Assembly: GCF_003086295.3 (NCBI RefSeq)
Contig: NC_092044.1
Coordinates: forward strand, 2,547,001 to 2,611,000
DNA length: 64,000 nt
Source of the DNA: Arachis hypogaea
Taxonomy: Eukaryota; Streptophyta; Magnoliopsida; Fabales; Fabaceae
Reading direction: 5' to 3'
Shown here in pieces: positions 48,016-60,265 of this stretch. The notes beneath the pieces are model-generated. The model was given only the letters and a program-made list of their open reading frames with translations. It ran no database searches and was not told the DNA's origin. Position 1 is the first letter of the stretch; every line of letters begins with the position of its first letter. Both the position numbers and the translations under genes were made by a program.

Positions 48016-49276
48016 TCTCTTTAAGGATAGTTTGCATTTTGGCTACCTTTTGGTTAAGAATATCCTACACAGTCTCTTGAATCCATAACTTTATTATCAT
48101 TAGTGTGGTGCCTTGTTTTTGGTATTATATTTATAGACTGTCTTCAATTTAATGTTTTTTAATTAGGTTCTTTATGAATCTAACTGAACGATACAGATAT
48201 GAATATCAATCTTCTTTTGCTTTAGTTAGAATATGTATTTATCATGAAATGTTATATAATAATTTATGTTCTATACGAGTATGATTTTACAAAACTGCGA
48301 GTGTAATTTCTAGTTTAGGTGCAAGTGCTATTTAACACCATATTTAACATGGGAATATGTCAATTGTATTGAGATTAGTTTATCAAATAAACCATTCGTT
48401 ATAATTGTTTCTGATTCAATCGATAATATCGTATATACCGATTTTGGCCTTTCTAAAATGGTGAAAACAAATCTATTTGTTTGTTATTCTTCAAACAAAA
48501 TAACGTCTAATGTTGGATAGAGGCTTAATTGTCTCTAAATTTAAATTAGTTGAGATTTATTTGTTGATTTTTTTGGACAAAATGTTGTTTTAACATCAAA
48601 TTGGTTAATAATTTATTTTTTAGAGATCTAATTTTTTAAAAATATTGATATAATATCTTTTTTCATATGTTTTTTAATTTATTATATTAATATTTTTTTA
48701 ATAAATCTTTTAAATGTATTGTATAACAAATACAAACTAATTAATAATAAAGGCCAAATAATAATATCAGAGTTTGATTAGTTTATTTTCGAAGAAATTT
48801 GAAAGGCAACCTCAACTTATTGGTTACGTCCATTTAATTTGAAAGTGTAATTTTAGTTGTCTTTTATATTCAATTTTCTTTTTACCATTTGTGAGTTTAT
48901 TTTTATTGGTATATTAAAAAAATCCAAGTAATCGAGTTAAAAAAGGATACTAATACGATAGTCTACTAATACAAGGAGACACTGATTAATAAAAAAAAAA
49001 GTAAAAATAGGGAGAAAAAAACAAAAAAAAATATTATAAAATATGAATTTTTTATTTTTTTTTGTATTCTTTATGTAATTTCTATTTATTATTTTTGTTA
49101 ATATACTTGATATATATATTTATCTTTCTATATTAAATCATTATTATTCTTATTATATATACTTTTCTTTCATTTTAATTTATTCTCAAAATCAGCAATA
49201 ACACCTATCAATACATTATTTATTTTTGAATCAAATATTTTTCTTTTAGTTGCCAAAAATATTTTCAACTTCCAAA
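48016..49276. other. 3' flank of F-box C and AT-rich spacer
   Basis: 48024-48490 is homologous (inverted) to the 3' flanks of copies A and B. From 48500 to 49260 the DNA is very AT-rich with no coding features. Confidence 0.55.
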
Positions 49277-51136
49277 AATATTGTCTTAAAGGTAACGGGT
49301 ATGCATCTTTAGGGCATGCTTTATTGAGATTAGTGAAATCAACGCACATGCGTCATTTACCTGTGCTTTTTCTTACCATGACGACGTTTGATAACCATGT
49401 TGTGAATCTTACTTCTTTAATGAAGCCTGCTGCTAGTAGCTTTGTTGTCTCCTCAAGGGAAGCTTGTCTCCTTTCTGTTTCGAAGTTGCGCTTTTTCTGT
49501 GCTATGGGTTTGATCGACGAGTCCACAGCAAGTTTGTGGCAGATGATGATGGGTCTATTCCGGGCATGTCTGCCGGGATCCACCCGAAGAGATCGGCGTT
49601 GTCTTGTAGAACTTCTATTAGTCGAGCTCTTTCCTGCCCTGAAAGTGCACCACCAATGTATGTGAATTTGTTAGGGTTACCATAAAATGTTACCTTTTCT
49701 CGTTCGTCCGTTGGTTGTGGTCTTTCTAGACAGTCTTCTCTGGGATCCAACTCGTTAAGGAGAGGGAGCTCTTCCGAGTTGTAGACGGCTTGCACTGGTG
49801 CCGAGGTTACTCTGTGTGCTACTTGTTGTTTTAGGCTGGCATTATAGCATTGCCGTGCTTCTCTGTGGTCGGCATGTACTGTAGCTATACTGTCTTCCTG
49901 CACATGAAACTTAACACATCGATGCAAAGTGGAGACTATTGCTCCGAAAGAATTTAATGCTGGTCTACCTAATATAATATTGTATGGGCTTATGCAATTT
50001 ACTTCGACGTACTGTATATCGATCATTTTTTATCGGGGATGTTCCCCCAACACGGTCTTTAACCACACACTTCCCATTACCAACACCCTTTCTCCTGAGA
50101 ATCCTATGAGGTCTCCGGAGTAAGGTTGTATAATTTTATCAGACAAGTTCATTTTCTGGAATGTTGAGTAAAACAAAACATCAGCACTACTACCTGAGTC
50201 TAGCAAGACCTTTCTTACCAGCAGGTCTCCGACCTGTACTGAGATAACAACGAAGTCGTCGAGGTTCGGGCTTGCTGATGTGCAATCTGAGGATGTAAAA
50301 GTAATTTCCCCTCTTGGTGTATCTTTCTGGGGCAAGAAGGTCATCCCTTCGATTGCTAGCATTGCTCAGTAACTCCGCTTTCGGGCCGAGCTTGTAGTAC
50401 CTCCACTGGCGAAGCCACCCGAGATGCAATTTATGACTCCTCGTGGCTGGCTTGGGTTCGCCTAGTGTCTTTCGTCATTTTCCTCCGCCCCTGGACCAGT
50501 TGTTCCCCGTACCTTGTTTTCTCCTCTACTCCTTCTTCCATCAATGTATTTGTCTAAGAGTCATTGCCTTGCCAATCGTTCCAGTAGGTCTTTTGCCGCA
50601 ACACAGTCATCTATCGTGTGGCTGAACTTTTGATGAAAAGCACAATGTTTTGTTTTGTCAACGAACCTTTGATCTTGATAATTACTGGCCCTGATTGGAG
50701 GTTTTATTATCTTTTCATGTAGGATTTCTTTTATAATGTCTTCTCTCTTTGTGTTGAATCGGGTATAGTTATCAAACTTGGGGGTAAGCTTGAAAGGCTT
50801 TTTCAGTACTCTGTTGCTTGTTGACCTGAGGGTTTTGTCTTCCTCGCTTTTGGTTTGATGCTTGTCTGTCTTCCGGGCTTCCCGAAGTTCCTCAACCTCC
50901 ATTTGTCTTGCGGCCTTTTCTCTGAATTTGTCCAATGTTTTTGGTTTTGTTATCGCAATTGTTTCTTGGAACTTTCCCGGTCTGAGGCCGCTCTTGAGGG
51001 CGTGGAGGTGGACTTCTGGACTCAAATTTGGGATCTCCATGGTCGCCTCAGCAAAGTGCGTCATGTAGTCTTTTAAGCTCTCATGCTGCCCCTGCTTGAT
51101 GGTTCTTAGATAATCCGATCTGTGCACGTATATCCT
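49277..51136 (-). mobile_element. truncated Ty3/gypsy gag-protease-RT fragment
   Basis: Minus-strand order: gag 51127-50561 (SLKDYMTHFAEATMEIPNLS, then KPPIRASNYQDQRF and a CAFH..FSH..DDC knuckle), protease 50362-50030 (LLDSGSSADVLF), linker 50026-49502 (SPYNIILGRPALNSF, FGWIPADMPGI), and the start of RT (AAGFIKEV..TTWLSNVVMV) to about 49277. Several stops and frameshifts separate these parts. It is cut off inside RT on the left and directly joined to a plus-strand integrase on the right. Confidence 0.85.
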
Positions 51137-53635
51137 TGACTGGACTTGCTAGGACCATTTTTCCAAGCGTCTGGACAAGTAAAATACCTAACAGTGGGGG
51201 TAGACTACTTCACGAAGTGGATAGAAATAGAATCATTGGCCACTATCACCGCTCAGAGAAGTCAGAAGTTCCTCTACAAAAACATAATCACAAGGTATGG
51301 AGTGCCTCACTCCATCACCACAGATAATGGCACTCAGTTCACTGACTCGACCTTCAAGAACCTAGTAGCTAGCATGAAGATCAAGCATCAATTCACCTCG
51401 GTAGAACACCCACAGGCAAATGGGCAAGCCGAGGCAGCCAATAAAGTCATACTGGCAAGAATAAAGAAGAGGTTGCAAGATGCTAAGGGAGCTTGGGCTG
51501 AGGAGCTCCCCCAAGTACTTTAGGCTTACCGGACAACACCTCAGTCCGCCACAAGGAAAATGTAATACCCGGTCTAACCGAAATTGATTAAATAATAAGT
51601 TAAGTAGGAGCGAATAGGGTTGGAAGATTTTGCAATTGGAATTTGATGATTTAAATATGATATTTGGATTCAGTGAGTTTTTCTGAGTCGGAAGACATAG
51701 TTTCCTGTGTAAAAGCGCACAGTGGAATTTTGACCGGCAGTACCGGCTGAGACCTGTCTGGTACTGCAGCTGAGAAATTTGATTATGAGTAAATAATATT
51801 AAGAAATGAGGAATTATGATTAGGGGAGGTAGAAATATTTAAAGTGCGGTTTGAAGCGCTAATCTTAAAGGTTTTGGCCCAAAATTGGGCCAACGGACAA
51901 AAATAAGTGAACTGGGCCTAAGTGGGCCCAAGACCCAACATATATAAACATTAGTTATGAGCATTTCAGCTCAGTTTTACCCTAAAAGAGTAGTGTGGGG
52001 CGCTGATTTGAGAAGAGAGAAGAGAAGAGAGAAAACCTAACTCTCTTTGATCTTCAAACCACCATAACTTGAGCTACGGAGCTCCGATTGATGAGCCGTT
52101 TGCGACCATGCATCGCTCTTCTCATCCTCTACATTTCTATCTAAGTTTTGTGGTGAGTATTCTATTCATCTATGCCCAGTTTTCGAATTTCCCCACTGTT
52201 ACACATTTTTGGGAAGTTAGTGTTGAAATCTTGTGATTTTGGGTGTTTAGGGATACTCCAACATGGATTCTAAGTGGGTTCTATCCCTACTTCATATGGG
52301 CTGAGGTAAGAAGTGCTCAAACCCTTGTGATTTATCATCCTTATGAGCCCTAGGTTGATGTATGTATGTGATATTGGTTATGTTAGTGTATTTGGTGATT
52401 TTGATGCACAATTGGGAGGTTGGTATTGCTTGTGGAGCTTTGGTGAGGCTTGGAGCTAAGGGTTGGTGGAGACTTCCATAGAAGAGGCTCAATTGATTTG
52501 GCTACAAGAGGTACGGTTTAAGTTTCATTTAAGTACCGTGTGGTGTGATGAGAATTCCTAGGCTAGATGCCCCTAGGATTAAGTTTGGATTGTGTAAATG
52601 GTTGATGCTAATATGCATAGTTGGTATGTAATGTGAATTGAAGATTGGGTTGAGAATTGTGTGGCCTTGTATGCTTGGTGTATTGAAAATTTGATGTATT
52701 GGGTAATGAGTATTAATTTGTGGTTTATGCATTTAAATTGTGAAATTGGGCCGGAGGCCGTAAATTTTGGGCCGGAGGCCGAAAAGAGGTAAGGGAGGTA
52801 AGTTGATGTGTGCATTGTATGATGACACAAGTGATTGGATGAATTTCATGTAATGAATATATGAATGATTGGGTTGGTTATTGGATAATGAGGTTTGAGG
52901 AGTTGAAGTGTGGAAATTGGTAATTTTGGGTGAAATTGTATAGATGAGGTATGTTTGATTTTGGTTGAGATATATTATGTGGTCATATATGTGAGTATGA
53001 TTATTGATGCCTTGATGGTATGATAATGCATGAGAGATATGTATGTTGTAATATATGCTTGAGAAATGATTAAGGTTGATTTGGGGGTGAAACCACGTGA
53101 TAGTGAGTATGATATTGGTTATGTATAGTGATGGTTGATTGGAAATAATATTGTTGAAAAATTTGGATGAGGAAGGATGTATGGCATGTTGATATGTTTG
53201 TAATTTAGCCATTCGTTTGAAATAGGTAAAGATGGTTATATGGCGGTTTGTGAATTGTGGCAAGGTATTAATGTATGAGTTGAGGAGGCTTGATGTTGAT
53301 TTTGGTATATTTTGATTGGTTTCAAAAAGGGTTGAAATTGGCATGTTTTGGTTGATTTTGAAAAGAGTTGAAAATGGCTTGTTTTGAAAATGGCACTTTG
53401 TGGTTTTATATGAAAACATGGTTTTTGGGCATACTTTGACGGGACATAGCTTGGACTACGGATCTTTGTTTTGTGCCAAATCTGTTTAGAAATGAAATTG
53501 GATCCGGGATGTCCATGCCGTTCGAAGAACGGGTGAAAAACGATTTAAAATGAGGAAGTTATGTCCGTCGGAAAATTGGGGGTTGAATATGTGAATTCTG
53601 CAGTTTTTAACTTAGAAAATTTTTAGCAGAATAAC

Positions 53636-53945
53636 CCCTTGCGCGTGGGCGCACTTGGCGCGTATGCGCCGATCTTCCAGAAAACGCCATCCACACGTGC
53701 GCGTGATGTGCGCGGGCGCGCCGATAGTGCTGCACCCAATGCCCAGCCATTTTCCAGAGAGTTGTGCCAGAACTGTGCCAGCTTTGTGCCTGGGGCACGA
53801 GAGTATCTACGCGTACGCGTGGTTGACGCATGCGCGTCGATTTGGCAGATTTTTAATACACGCGTTAGCGTGCATGACGCTTGCGCGTCGATGAGTTTTT
53901 AAGGACATCCACGCGTGCGCGTGGAGTACGCGTACGCGTGGCATT
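53636..53945. repeat. CpG-rich block with ACGCGT/GCGCGT motifs inside the solo LTR
   Basis: About 300 bp in which short alternating motifs (CGCGTGGGCGCAC, CACGTGCGCGTG, TACGCGTACGCGTGG, GACGCATGCGCGTCGAT) recur five or six times, in an otherwise CpG-poor AT-rich LTR. Confidence 0.75.
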
Positions 53946-54574
53946 GTCTTCATGCCAAAGTTGATATTTGAGTTTTAAAAGCCAAATCTCATACTTCTAA
54001 GCCTCCGATCTCACCACTTATATCTTAAATCTTTATGATATGCCTAGCTATTAGAAAAGGGCTAGTGAATGAGATAACTTGCGAGTGAAGCAAGGGAAAA
54101 TGAATAATCAATGAGGATCATTGAGGATTATGTGAGATGGGGAGGATGATGGTGGAAGTGCTTGTTATGCCATTGGCCGAAGGGCCGTAATTGTTTATGA
54201 ATTGGCTGGTTCTAGATTGAACCGTGAGCCGGAATAGCTGTGTATGCTATGAATATTGGCTGGTTATGGATTTAACCGTGAGCCGGATGGCTGATATGGA
54301 TGTTGATCCATGGATGAGAATTCATGCATGTTTATGCTGAATTATTGATAATTGTGATTTGCACTTCCACTATCTGAGTTACGAGTTTCCCTGGGTAGTA
54401 GCAGTGGCTAGTCCACTTGCTCCGGGTATGAGACGAAAAATGATGTTTATGATAAATGAATTAATTATGGAGTTTTGAATGAATGTAACTCAGATACCTG
54501 GGTAGTAGCAAGGGTTGTGGTTCGTCCCGCTTGCTCCGGGTCAATGCTTGTGTCTTCTCTCTGGTTGTAAGGGT

Positions 54575-54682
54575 GACAGGGCGCAGATACCCTCTAATGG
54601 CGACAGGGCGCAGATACTCTCTAATGGCGACAAGGCGCAGATACCCTCTAATGGTGACAGGGCACATATTCCCTCTAATGAT
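54575..54682 (+). repeat. 27-bp tandem repeat, four units
   Basis: Units of the form GACAGGGCGCAGATACCCTC + TAATGGC begin at 54575, 54602, 54629 and 54656. The fourth is the most diverged. Confidence 0.9.
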
Positions 54683-57121
54683 ATTAATACGCAACAGAGA
54701 GACTGTGCCCGGGTTAGCTACCGGACACGTCGGGTTGGCTTGATAACCGACAGATGATATCATCAGTCATAGGGCAGGCATACATCATTTGCATATGTTT
54801 GAATTGTTTGGGTTTGCCTATTTGTTTTGGATTTCTATATCATATATGCTATATTACCTGATTACATGCTACTTGTTCTATTTGTACCTTAGTTGTGTAT
54901 TACTTGTCTGCATTGATTGTGTTTGTACAACTGAGAGATCCCTCATGATGGTGTTGGTGGATGTTGGGGGCTGTTTTTGATGAGATGAATTAATAATGCG
55001 ATTGCATAATGATGATGATTTTTGAATGAGATCATTTGAGCCCCCTGGGTAGACGCAGTGATGTGATTTCACTAGCTCCAGGCGAGGGTATGATGTATTG
55101 ATATAAAGTTGCTGAGGCAGAACAACTGGTAATGGTTTTGCTTATGATTCTAAGTCTGAATTGTGAAAGAATCAGCGAGTTGGGAAACATGTGTAACATG
55201 AACTAGATTTAGTATCCCCTTACAACAGATGCCTATTTATGGATTAGTGAGAATCTAGGCTGGATACTTGGTGAAAAGGAGTTTAGGATGCTTAGTGAGT
55301 TTTGTTGCAGTGCATTGTATTTATTTGGCACTTTTACCGTACTGGGAACCCATGGGCCCGGGGTTCTCATTCCGTATATATCTCTTGTTTTTCAGATACA
55401 GGTCCAAGTGCTCAGAAGTGAGCTGCGGTTCGTCTGAGAGCCGGCGAAGATCTTCATTTTCTCTACTTTGTGTTTTGCTTAGAATCTCTCCACCTTTGTT
55501 TTGAAGATATTATGTTATGTGTTGAACTCTTTTGGAACTTGCCTATAGAGGCTCTTATGTTTCCTTTGGGAGAGATTAGGATGCACTGTTGTCAACTACT
55601 TTCATATTGTACCCTAGCCGGCCTAAACTTCGCGGGTCGCGACTAGTGGCTATTTACTTATGTTATATATATCTATCTGTTATCTATCTCTTAATCTCCT
55701 TTATGCCTTGTCCGTATATCGCTTTCGGCTTCGCGGTTTAACTTTTCGTTGTCGAAACGTGAGTGATACGTCTTCGCGATTTTATTTCTACTCCTTTCAG
55801 GCTTCTCGATTAATACTCCTTTCGAAATTACCTATATTTATATATTAAAAATCCACCTGAGAGTCGTACCACCGTAATATCATTGACTTATGACTCGAGC
55901 ATAAGGATTTGAATATTAGGGTGTTACAGAAAACACCCTTCCAACTTGCTTATGGCATAAAGGCCATAATACCAGTTGAAATCAACGAGCAAAGTCCAAG
56001 GGTGAGCTTCTACAACGAGGTTGGAAATATACGGGGGCACAAAGAAGAACTTGAGCTCCTCCCTGAAGTTCAAGAGCAAGCCCAGATAAGAGAGGCGGCC
56101 CTAAAGCAAAGAATGGCGAACAGGTACAATAAAAAGGTCATTCGGAGAAGCTTCACCCCAGACAACTTGGTTTTGATCAGAAATGACATAGGAGTCAACA
56201 AGTCTGGGGAAGAAAAGCTTGCTACCAATTGGAAAGGACCATACAAAATTAGAGAGGTCTTAGGAAAGGGCTACTATAGGGTGACCGACTTAAACGGCAC
56301 CAAGCTACCCAGGTCGTGGCATGCTTGTAATATGAAAAGGTACTATAGTTAAAAGCGAACCCTACTCCCTGATGTACTCTTTTCCCAACTTCATGGTTTT
56401 TCCCAAAAGAAAATGGTTTTTCCTGAAGGGGGTTTTTAACGAAGCATCAAAGTGGGGACTAAGGGGCAACAAAATTGTCAAAACCCTTAGTAGCAAAAAA
56501 GTACCTTTGCAAACAAATAAAGATCTTTCCCCATATCTCTTTAAATTCCTTTTTATAAGTTTTCTCACTCTTTCTACGAAACGCGTCGACTTAAGCTTGA
56601 CAAAGCGTGAAAATCCCATGAACCGACCTAGATGGTCGTCAGGATAAAACGACGAGGTACAAGTCAGTGTAAAGAGGTTATAAAAGTAGATCATGTAGGA
56701 ACTCGGAACCTAGTCGACTTGCAAGTCGTAGAGTCCGAGAAGAATGAAATGCATCGCGGAAATAATCTAAGTTATTGAAACTCAATAGAAAAATTGAGTA
56801 CGAGAAATACCAAAAAGAGATAGGAAAATCCATTAAAAACCAAAAGCAGAAACTGTCCCCAAGTCTTTAAGAAAAGTTCAAGATAACGTAGACAAATGAC
56901 AGCTGGCCAAGGTAAAAGTTTTTCCAAAACAAAGGATTTTTCAACAAGAGAAAAAGATCAAAAAGGTTTTCTCAAAACCTAAAAGGAAAGCATGCAGGCC
57001 AATGTAAACCTAAAACCCTTATCCAAAAAAGGGTATTTTTAATTTCCAATGTAAACCTAAAATCCTTATCCAAAAAAGGGTATTTTTAATTTTGTTTACG
57101 ACCACAAAGGGCCAAAAAGTG

Positions 57122-59156
57122 TCAGGAAGAAGGAAGGTCACCACAATAAATATAAAAATTGTTTAAAAAACGGGGGACCCATAGGCCGGGCCCCCATATA
57201 GCCATCATAAAATTAATTAGAAGAAGGAAGGTCACCACCACCAAGAGGAAGATCATCACCAGAGCTAGGGAGAGTAGTTGAAGCACCATCAGGACCAGGG
57301 AGAGAAGTCGGAGCAACACCAACGGAAGACGGAGCGAGTTCATCGGGACCCTTCTCAGGAGCCTTTGAAGAACTCGGGGGCATCTCCTGATCGAGGGGGG
57401 ATTCCATTATCCTTTGACCCCGAGTCTTCAACTCGAATTCGGAAACAGATCGGGGAGGAGAAACGATGGCCCCGTCAACAACGATCTTATCAGGATCCAA
57501 AGGAGAGAGATCCAAGCCGGGAGCAATGACCCCAACCTGTTCTTTGAAGATCCTCCACGCCTCCTCGGCCCCTTCGGTGATAGAGTCTTCAGCTCCACGT
57601 AGGCATTCCGAGCTCCCACCAAATCCTTCTTCACCTCTACAAGGTCCTCGAACAAGCTCATGTAACTCTGCTCCGCCTTCTCCCTCAGACCCTCCGCCAT
57701 AGCACACTGGCCCATCAACTTCTTCTCCTTCTCTCGGAGACGATTCCTCTCCTCCTCCAACTCGGCGAACTCCTCCTTCAATCTCTTTTTTCCTTCTTGA
57801 TATAAAAGAATCCTCCCCTCTAGCTCCTCAATCCTCAGGGATGAACCTAAAGAGTTGAGGAGAGTCTTCTCAAAAATATCCAAAAGCTTCGTGCACACCC
57901 CCGCCGCCCTAACACTCCCCTGAACCAGAAGATTAAGGTGGTTTCGAACGGAAGCATTGTCCATACTTATACGGGTATGAGGATAGATATAATTTCGAAC
58001 GAACTGAGGCGCATTAGACTTGGCCTCACCCTCAAAAGAAAAGCTAGACTCTAAAGTCTTCCGATTCTTCTTCTCTGACTCAGGGGAAGATCGGGGAGGA
58101 GGGGATGGAAGAGAAGAGGTTGAAGAGGATATGACGATAGGTCAGGTGGGGGTCCCCAAGTTGTGAGGAGGAGGAGGAGGGGGAGGAGGAGAAGGAGGGC
58201 CAGCAGCCCTAGCACCACCAGCCCTGGCGCGAGACCTCGACTTGGCCTCCTGGACTCTATGATGAGACTCCCGGGAATTCTTCTTCGCCATTTCTGCAAA
58301 AAAACCATTAGATAGAAAGTCAGCATACAAGTTGGAGAAGACAACTCGAAAAAACTATCAGGTTGAAAACATAATATAAAAACATAACGCTACCTAATTG
58401 GGCATGCACAAAGGTCAGAGACCCCCTGCAGGAACTTTTTCGTCTCTAAATAAGGAGCTCTTCCCCATGCTTCTCGGAAGAACCCCACGACGGCCGCCTC
58501 CACCTCATCCAGGTCATCCAACCCATATTTTTCACAGGGAGAAGACTCCGACCAGTACAAAGGAAAGCGAGGAGAAGAATTTTGGTCCAGAAAAAAAGGG
58601 TGGTGACCCTCTACAGATCGTACTTTGGAAAAAAATTTTTGAAATCGTGGAAGGATTCGTCAAAAAGGGTGAAAACTCTCCGACCTTATATGGCCCGGAA
58701 AGACACCCATTGCTGTTTGTTATTTTGCTCACTAAAGGGTTTGGTCATGTGAAAAAGATAAAAGAAGATCTTTAAAGAGGTCAAAAAATCCAATGCTTGG
58801 CTAACAAATTGATAAATCTTCAGAAAACTCCAAGAATTGGGGTGAAGTTGGGTAGGGACAACACGACAATGAGATAGAACGGCTATCTCGAAGTCGAAAA
58901 AGGGAAGAAAAACACCCAAACATGTGAACAGACTATCATACATAAAAAAGAAATGAAGGTCTGTGTTAGAAGCCCTCCCAAAACAAACCCAGTCTACTGG
59001 ATCCGGGGCTATCAATTCATACTTCGACTCATCCTCAGTAGAAGCACAAATCCTATGATGCGTGCGAAGGTCAGTAATATAGTCAGTATCCACAAAAGGT
59101 TCTTCCCCAAGAACCGTAACATCTACCCATTGAGCGAGAGACTCTATAGAAGACAT
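57122..59156 (-). pseudogene. decayed antisense ORF of the Tat element
   Basis: Begins at ATG 59156 (MSSIESLAQWVDVTVLGEEP). It contains FFDFEIAVLSHCRVVPTQLH followed by PNSWSFLKIYQF, the same core as the intact ORF at 40719-41771. Stops interrupt it near 58686 and 58615. Downstream pieces include a Ser/Pro-rich linker near 58150-58290 and a strongly charged coiled coil at 57600-57960 (RIEELEGRILL, LKEEFAELEEERNRLREKEK). It ends in a Pro/Ser-rich tail near 57213. Role unknown; known from related plant elements as an extra antisense gene. Confidence 0.65.
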
Positions 59157-59729
59157 CTTTTTCCTAAATGAAAGGGATTGCGAAACCTACAAAGGAAAAA
59201 GAAAAAATGATCAAAAACAGGGTCTCTAAGGGGCCTGGGGTTAGATCATCAATAAAACAAAATCACTAAGCCTACGGCCAGCACTCCTCTCAAAACAAAA
59301 AACATGCAAATAAAAGAATTTATAAAAGAGGAGAAGAGAAAAAACTGACATTTACTTTTGAAGGATCAGAGGTGTAACAGCAGTTGATTGAAGAAAAAGG
59401 AAGCTTTCTTTCAGAACAGAGTATGTAGGTGAGAAAGTTTTCAGAAACGAAACAAGGGAAGAGAGGAAAAATTATTTATAAGCATGTTAGGGGCATAAAG
59501 GTAAAACGACACAACCATTCAAGAGCTGCACGGTTACCAATGTAACCGCCCCCGCGTGTAAATTCTCAAACCTCTAAGAGACACGACGTTTGATTAGACG
59601 CAACAGTTAAAAAAATTTAAATCACCTCGGCTCCCGAAAATCACATCGGTTCTTCAACAAGTCGGCTACAATCCCGAGCTGAATACTCGAGCCCAATTCG
59701 CAAAGGAACTTGGACTCGAGTAGGGGCAC

Positions 59730-60265
59730 TGTTCATACCCTTACCCAATTACAAGGCCCAGATCCAAATAATACGTAAAGGCCCAATCCACGATATTAGC
59801 CTTCCCCTACAACCGACCTCCTCGTAAGAGGTCGGGTTCGACATAGGTTCCACCAGTAAGAAGTCGGGGACGAAGATTAGCTGACATGTAACACTCATTC
59901 AAATAAGTAACTGCCCCTAAAATCTCTTAACCCCCTTCTACAAGTCAAACCTCAACCTCCCTAAGATAAAGGGACGGTTATCCTCCTACAAAGACGGAAC
60001 CACTCCAACGGCGGTTATGGGTTCACCACTATAAGTACACTGACACCCCTCAGGTATTTAGAAGGCCCATACTCTAAAAAACTTGCTTAGACCCTTGCTG
60101 ACTTAGGCATCGGAATGTCTTTGCAGGTACCACCCCCCATTCTCTCCAATACACAAGTCGGAAGGAGGCTCCTAGGAGTGAATCCGCTCGAAGGCTTCTT
60201 CCGCTAGACGATTGGGCCAACTCAACAAGTCCAGTCCATCCATTTCCGATTATCCACCGTAACAA
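59730..60265 (+). repeat. 3' LTR of the Tat element
   Basis: TGTTCATACCCTTACCC at the left and CCACCGTAACA at the right, 536 bp. Includes CTATAAGTACAC (TATA-like, near 60030) and a GGAATGTCTTTGCAGGTACC segment similar in style to the other gypsy LTRs here. The 5' partner is missing. Confidence 0.75.

Larger units (their letters stand above)
51561..55928 (+). mobile_element. solo LTR of a large-LTR retrotransposon, 4368 bp
   Basis: It starts TGTAATACCCGG and ends GGGTGTTACA, with a perfect 5-bp target duplication GAAAA on each side (51556-51560 and 55929-55933). No coding domain is present inside. TATATAAA at 51941-51948 marks a likely promoter in plus orientation. The interior shows a CpG-rich block, a 27-bp tandem repeat and repeated hairpin modules. 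Size and style fit chromovirus/Tekay-like LTRs such as peanut FIDEL, by recollection only. Confidence 0.85.
51146..56352 (+). pseudogene. gypsy integrase, split by an LTR insertion and containing a premature stop
   Basis: The left part has the catalytic core (VGVDYFTKWIE, TDNGTQF, EHPQANGQAEAANK). The right part, beginning at 55934, has TPFQLAYG, GHKEELELLPEVQEQ and the chromatin-proximal C-terminal motif (NWKGPYKIREV). The reading frame is preserved across the insertion if the solo LTR and one copy of its target duplication are ignored. An in-frame TAG at 51521-51523 lies before the insertion. Confidence 0.85.
51137..60265 (+). mobile_element. 5'-truncated Tat-lineage Ty3/gypsy element with nested solo LTR
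   Basis: Plus-strand remains: integrase 51146-51560, then a nested LTR (51561-55928), then the integrase C-terminus 55934-56352. Next a spacer with an antisense ORF region (about 57122-59156) and the 3' LTR (59730-60265), preceded by a purine tract (GAGTAGGGGCAC). The antisense ORF between pol and 3' LTR is the reason I place it in the Tat/Grande-type lineage. gag, protease, RT and the 5' LTR are absent. Confidence 0.75.

Noticed and set aside
52292..53419. Antisense ORFs of up to 228 residues within the solo LTR
   Set aside because: Composition is Asn/Ile/Thr/His-rich from AT-rich DNA read backwards. They lie inside an LTR with no coding role.
54575..54682. CRISPR-like array
   Set aside because: Four head-to-tail 27-bp units without spacers, in a plant LTR. 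An ordinary tandem repeat.
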